Origin: Amaurobius ferox
Lineage: Eukaryota; Arthropoda; Arachnida; Araneae; Amaurobiidae
Reading direction: 5' to 3'
DNA length: 64,000 bases
Assembly: GCA_951213105.1 (NCBI GenBank)
Contig: OX578147.1
Location: 129,644,822 to 129,708,821 of the forward strand
In this document: piece after piece, positions 52,701 through 58,700 of the stretch
How the letters are laid out: each line of letters opens with the position of its first letter
Numbering within the stretch: the first letter of the stretch is position 1
Notes under the pieces: model-generated
What the model saw: only the letters and a program-made list of their open reading frames with translations
Database searches by the model: none
Told to the model about the DNA's origin: nothing
Made by a program: the position numbers and the translations under genes

Positions 52701-55700
52701 TGCAATTTTGACCTCATAAAAATGCAAATTTATCATTTCTGTCACAGTCCCCCAGTGATAAGTTGAATTTTCATCTCCTAATTACATCTGTAAAAAACTT
52801 CAATAATGAAATTTAATTGATCAAGCTAAAAGAATAATGCTATTACCTTATAAAATTAAGCCCTTATTTATAAAAATTTGAACAATATTATTTTGCGAAA
52901 TTGCTGATAAGCATTTGTTTGTTCTCAAGAATCTGTGACATTATGATATTGTCTGAAAAATAATCCTTTTCATCCATTAGATGGTGACAGTGATTTTAAG
53001 TGAGTTGAAGAACACTATTTAGAGTTTTGTTCTACATCTGTTTGAAGTTTTGAAACTTTGCTATTAAGAAATAAGAAAAAAACATTTTATCACTAATTTT
53101 TTATCACATTCATTAGCTGTTATTTCTGACAGGCATTTATTTATTCTGTACATAAATGAAAATTTTTAAATACTAAATCTTCAGGTGGTGGCAGGCGGGT
53201 CCCGCCCACCACTTGTGTATGTATAACTTCAAAAATGAAATTGCAGGCTTTTTTTTATTATTGTGGGAAATTTTTCCATAGATTCCTTTACAGGCAAAAT
53301 TTTAGATTTGGACACACACACATCTAGAGGTTCGACAAACCAAAAGGGTAAACAATAACATACGGAAAGGAGAAGCTGTTTTACATTTGAAAACTATATT
53401 CCATAACATTATGTTCAGTTTGGAAAGAGAATCTGAGGAAAGAAATTATGCTAAGGCTAAAGGTCTATATATGTTTATAACAGATTTTGTTTTTGTAGGA
53501 CATTTTTATGTGTGACATTTTGCCAGTTGTAAACAGACTTTCCAAAATATTTCAAGAAAAACATTCAGACTTGTCACAATTTCGACCATCTATAACAACC
53601 ATCATCAATAAACTTAAAGCAGTTAAAAGGCTTTGATGGTATAAAGGCCAGAGACCTGAAAGATTTCTGTGATCCTTGTGAACACAATGGAATAAAGTTA
53701 AGCCAAATGATCACAAGAATCTTAAGAATCTTAAGTATCTGTATGTGGACAAATTGATTGATAATATCAACAAACGGTTTCCTGAAACAGATACGAATGT
53801 GTCAATATGTTTTAATGTGTTTAATCCTATTAAGCTTCCAGAGATATAAAGTGAACTTTTTGTTTATGGTGAGAAAAAAATTTGTATTATGACCAAAATA
53901 TTTGATATGAATGTTAAGGAGTGTCAACGTGAATGGAACAACTTGAAGTTATATGTGTGAGACCACCATAACAACAAAAGACACCATGAATTCATTGAGT
54001 TTATGTGTATAAATGCAAGTTACAGAACATTATTTCCATATTTAGTAAGTCTGCATCAATGCTTTAGAGTGATGCCACTTCATTCTGCTGACTGTGAAAG
54101 ACATTTTTCCCAAATGAAAATAATAAAAAATCTGTTAAGGAATAGGTTATCGGAAAGCACATTAGATGCTTTGATAAGAATTTCAATACAAGACACTTCA
54201 TTAGAAGAATATCCTGTAAAAGAAGCAATTCATCATTGGCTGAAACAAAAGAATAGAAGGATATGGTTGTATTAATCAAGTGCAAATTTTATTTACAGGT
54301 ACTCTCTTTAAGGACAAACAGACATGCTAAAATTTGGAGTTTGGTCATGTAGAAACAGACTATGAAAATAAGGTTCAAGGTCAAACCATATATATATTAA
54401 TGAGTATTTCAGATCTGATGTAACTTAACTTGTTGTAAAAGGTGGCGCAACAGCTGCCCGGTAAACTAAGTGTACCGTGTGTCTGAATCTGCAATAAAAT
54501 TTTCCACCACTGACAAATTTCTAGAATAATCCCTGAATAATACAAATAATATTACTCACGCATTATATTTTTTGTAGTGAGTAGGGTAAGATCCATTAAT
54601 TTGGACTTCAGAACCAGGCCAATAGTAGCAAGCAGCCTTCTTTCCCTGTTTTTGAGCCGTAACCCATATCTATGAAAACAAGTTATATTCAGTATTGTTA
54701 CAAAGCAATTAAAATAAGTAAATAGAATAAGACTAAAACATTATCAGAAAATTACAAATATAGATCTTGAATTATCAGTTTGAGGATGCTAAAGCTTCTT
54801 TGACCCTAATCATTTTAATTAGAATATGGAATACAAGTTATCAGTTTGAGGATGCTAAAGCTTCTTTGGCCCTAATCATTTTAATTGGAAAAGGAATACA
54901 AGTATTATCAGTTTAAGGGTGCTAAAGCTTCTTTGGCCCTAATCATTTAAATCGGAATGTGGAATACAAGTATTATCAGTGTAAGGTGCTAAAGCTTCTT
55001 TAGCCCTAATCATTTTAATTAGAATGTGGAATACAAGTATTATTTGAGGGTGCTAAAGCTTCTTTGGCCCTAATCATTTTAATTGGAAATGGAATGTGGA
55101 ATACAAGTATTATCAGCTTGAGGGTGCTAAAGCTTCTTTGGCCCTAATTTTAATTGGAATGTGGAATACAAGTACTATCAGTTTGAGGGTGCTAAAGCTT
55201 CTTTGGACTTAATCATTTTAATTGGAGTGTGGAATACAAATAAAGTAATTATAGAAAAGTCCACAGTGGCATCATTCTGATGGAGCTGATATGACTTTGT
55301 GTGTATAAAGTATTAAGAAATCAAAATTCAAAATATTAAAATATCAAAATTATAATCACCTTCTCAAAATAAAAATATTAAAATATCAAAATTATAACCA
55401 CTATATATAAAAAATAAAGAACTGTATCTAAAATTCATCTATTAATCCTCTCGTAGGGCTTTCAAACTGTTACAAATTGCTTGCATTGTTTGTAGATAGC
55501 ATTTTTAGTTTTCAAAAAAATAATAATGACAAACTTTAAAAATGGAAAATCTTCTTGAACTTGACAAGACAATTACTCTTAAAACTTATAAAATCTTAGT
55601 TAAACAAATTATTGATCTAGAACCTGAATTTTCTACTAAACATTTTTGTCATTTTTTATGTATATTTATCTTTTACAGTTTAAAAGATATTTCAAGTGAA

Positions 55701-58700
55701 AATATTTAAAGTAATGCAAAAACTTGCTCAGACAAAAACTTTATTTTTTTAGAAAAAAAAACTAGTTCAAAATATAAAATTATTTTTGTATATTTTTATT
55801 GTACCCTATTTCCAACAAAACAAGTATAAATTCTTGTATAAATTCTTTACATTTTTATCTATTTTAGATTCAGATATATAAGTTTCCAAAGCATTTACAT
55901 TTTTAACACTTTACAACATAGTTGAAAAGTATTTGACATTGTTCATTCTGTCTGTCTGTCCATTTGCACAATAACTACCATAAAAGTGACATGTTAGTAT
56001 GTTGTTGAGATGGTCAATGGGACATATGGGAATGTAAATGAATAATATTACCCAATTAGTTTTGGATTGAACCCAGTTCAAAAAATGAAATACATTGAAC
56101 CCTATGGGACCTAATTTTTCAAACATTTTTTAAGCAAAATTAAAATTCACAAATTACTTCAAAAATTTTAGAAAATATTCAAATTATCCCATAAAATATA
56201 TAAAAAAAATTTGAGCAAAATATGTTCGGTAGTTTTTTAAATAAAAATTAAAATAATAATTACACCCATATAATATGAAAAGATCACATGACCCACTTCA
56301 AAATAAAATATGGCATCCCTCTTCTTTCCCAGAGTAAAAATCGTGATTTTTAAAGATCTTTTGAATTTATATTTAATGTTGCATCCATCCTAAAACTTCT
56401 CTATTTTTGCTTATTTTATGTGCATCTATATTCTGCACCAATGCAATTACAATATTTTTGAGTTTAAATGATCATTAAACTTTTATTATTTCTACAACGA
56501 AGCCTAATTTTAATGGATGCAGAATGTAAAGTGATTGTAAGATGAGAATTGCTGAATTTTTTTCAAGCAAAATTATTTAACTCTAGAGACTGGAATAAAA
56601 GTGTATGAATGAAATATTCACTTCTTTTATATAGATGAGTTATATTTTGGCAGATGATTTACATTTTGATGATGTCATTTGAATAAAGTTCATTTTTCAC
56701 GATGAAGTTTTAAGTTTTCAAGAAAAATAAATTATTGTAGTTCTGTGATAATTAAAAAAATATCGTTGCTGAATATATCGCATTTTAGAGATGTTTAAAT
56801 AAAATTGCAGTTGGAAAGTGTTTCATAATCAATGCTTTATGCATGATTATCATTCTTGTTATTAATGCTCAGATTTCAGTTGGATACCCCAACCATATCG
56901 TGTCAATCACGTTTTGATGTCATTCATATCAAAATTCTTGGGACTGCTCATACAATTTTTGGTGATTCTAAGTAGCCCCTAGATCCACCAATGGAAAAAT
57001 ATATGTATCTAGAGACCATCCACAATGGTTCAATCAATGTTCAACAGAGTACTGGAGTTCCCACAAATGTAAAATGTTCACTAAAGTTTGTTTGAGGTAT
57101 TTACCTATATGAAATATTTTTAACAAATTTAACAAAATACCAGCAATTTTCATTAAATGGACTACAAGACCTTGATACAAAATACTAATAAGCATCATAA
57201 TAATGGCATCGTAATAATGGGAAAATGTATTGTTACAATTTATCCTCTCATATATTGCGTGGACTCTCAAGATACAAAAATGAGTCTGAATTCCTGGATA
57301 AATAACGCCTTTATTTAAAAGCACCAATAAGTGTAAACAGTAACAATATAAAGTATTGAGTGATAACTAACTATCTTACTAGATCACTAAACAACTGTCA
57401 GGTACAATAATACTGTAATTAAATGCTCCATTAATTCACAAAACACCGATGTTTGAAAATACTGTGACTCAAACCATGTCTACTCTCCCCAACTAAACAA
57501 TAACTTCCTTATATCGCCATAGAAATTTCTAGAAAGAGGCTGGTATCATCGAAACTAGTCGATATTTCTGGAAAGTTCTAGTGGATTCAAAAACTCACCA
57601 AAAATTGAAGTTGGCGATATTTCACCAATTCTGGCACCCATGCCCTGAAAATATTGCTACAGTAAAGTAATCTTACTTTCATGTAATAGCAATGGTTACC
57701 TGTAAAAGTATTTTCTTGCAGAAAGGTAAAGCACAATGAAACTTTTTACAATTTGTAAGTAAGTATCTTTGCATGAGTTTTATTTGTAAGCTATTATTTT
57801 TAATTTCTCAAAATATCTTTTTTCTTAGTTTATTTTTTCAAATCGGTAATGAGTCAAGTCAATAAATTTGATGAATTTAGGATGATTTCTTCTAATACAC
57901 ATTATTTCAATACCCTTTTAATGCAAAAAGGACTTAAAACTGACAACCCTACGGAGAAACTCACATTAATGTAACATTCTACAGTTCAACTAAAATTAAC
58001 TTTAACTGGCAAAGTAGTTTCAGAGAGTAGTTTTTAAGTTTACTCACAGAACCCGTCTAAGCCAACGGCCGTACCGTGCTGAAAACACCGGTTCTCGTTA
58101 GATCACCGAAGTCAAGCAGCATCGGGCGCGGTTAGTACTTGGGTGAATGACCACCTGGGAACACCGCGTGCTGTTGGCACATATCGGGCGCGGTAGCCCG
58201 GTGGTTTGCGCGCTGGATTTGCACGCTGCCGCAACTGCCGCCGTGTTCATGCGGAGTACGATCACGTTAAACATGTGGGTCCGTAAGTCCTTCCGAGAGG
58301 TTGGTGGTAGGGGAAGGAGGGTACGGTCCCTGTGGATGCCTCCCCCACTGGGTTCCGGTCTAAATTGGGTGGCACTTCCCGGCCGTCCAAACAGTTACCT
58401 TACACCTTTCTGGTAGGTCGGACGGTCTGGGTCTCAACAACAACAACAGAACCCGTCTACAGCGGATGCTCCCAAAGTTAAAATCATGCTCCTAATGCAG
58501 ATAACAGTATCCGTGGACTTGGTTGTGCTTTATTCTATACTCTTCAACCTGAAATAGGCGATAGCTGCAATTGCAAAACGGAAGAATAACTTTCTTTGTG
58601 CCACAGTTTTGTGAACCTCTATGAGACTAACAAACTCAGTCCTACTATTCAGCCCTTACGTGAATATAAACTTGGTCATTGCAGTCTTGTACAGCCTAGT

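Noticed and set aside
58147..58416. 89-codon frame and similar frames at 26369-26862 and 27433-27835
   Set aside because: They run across SINE copies on either strand and differ between copies by frame-breaking changes.
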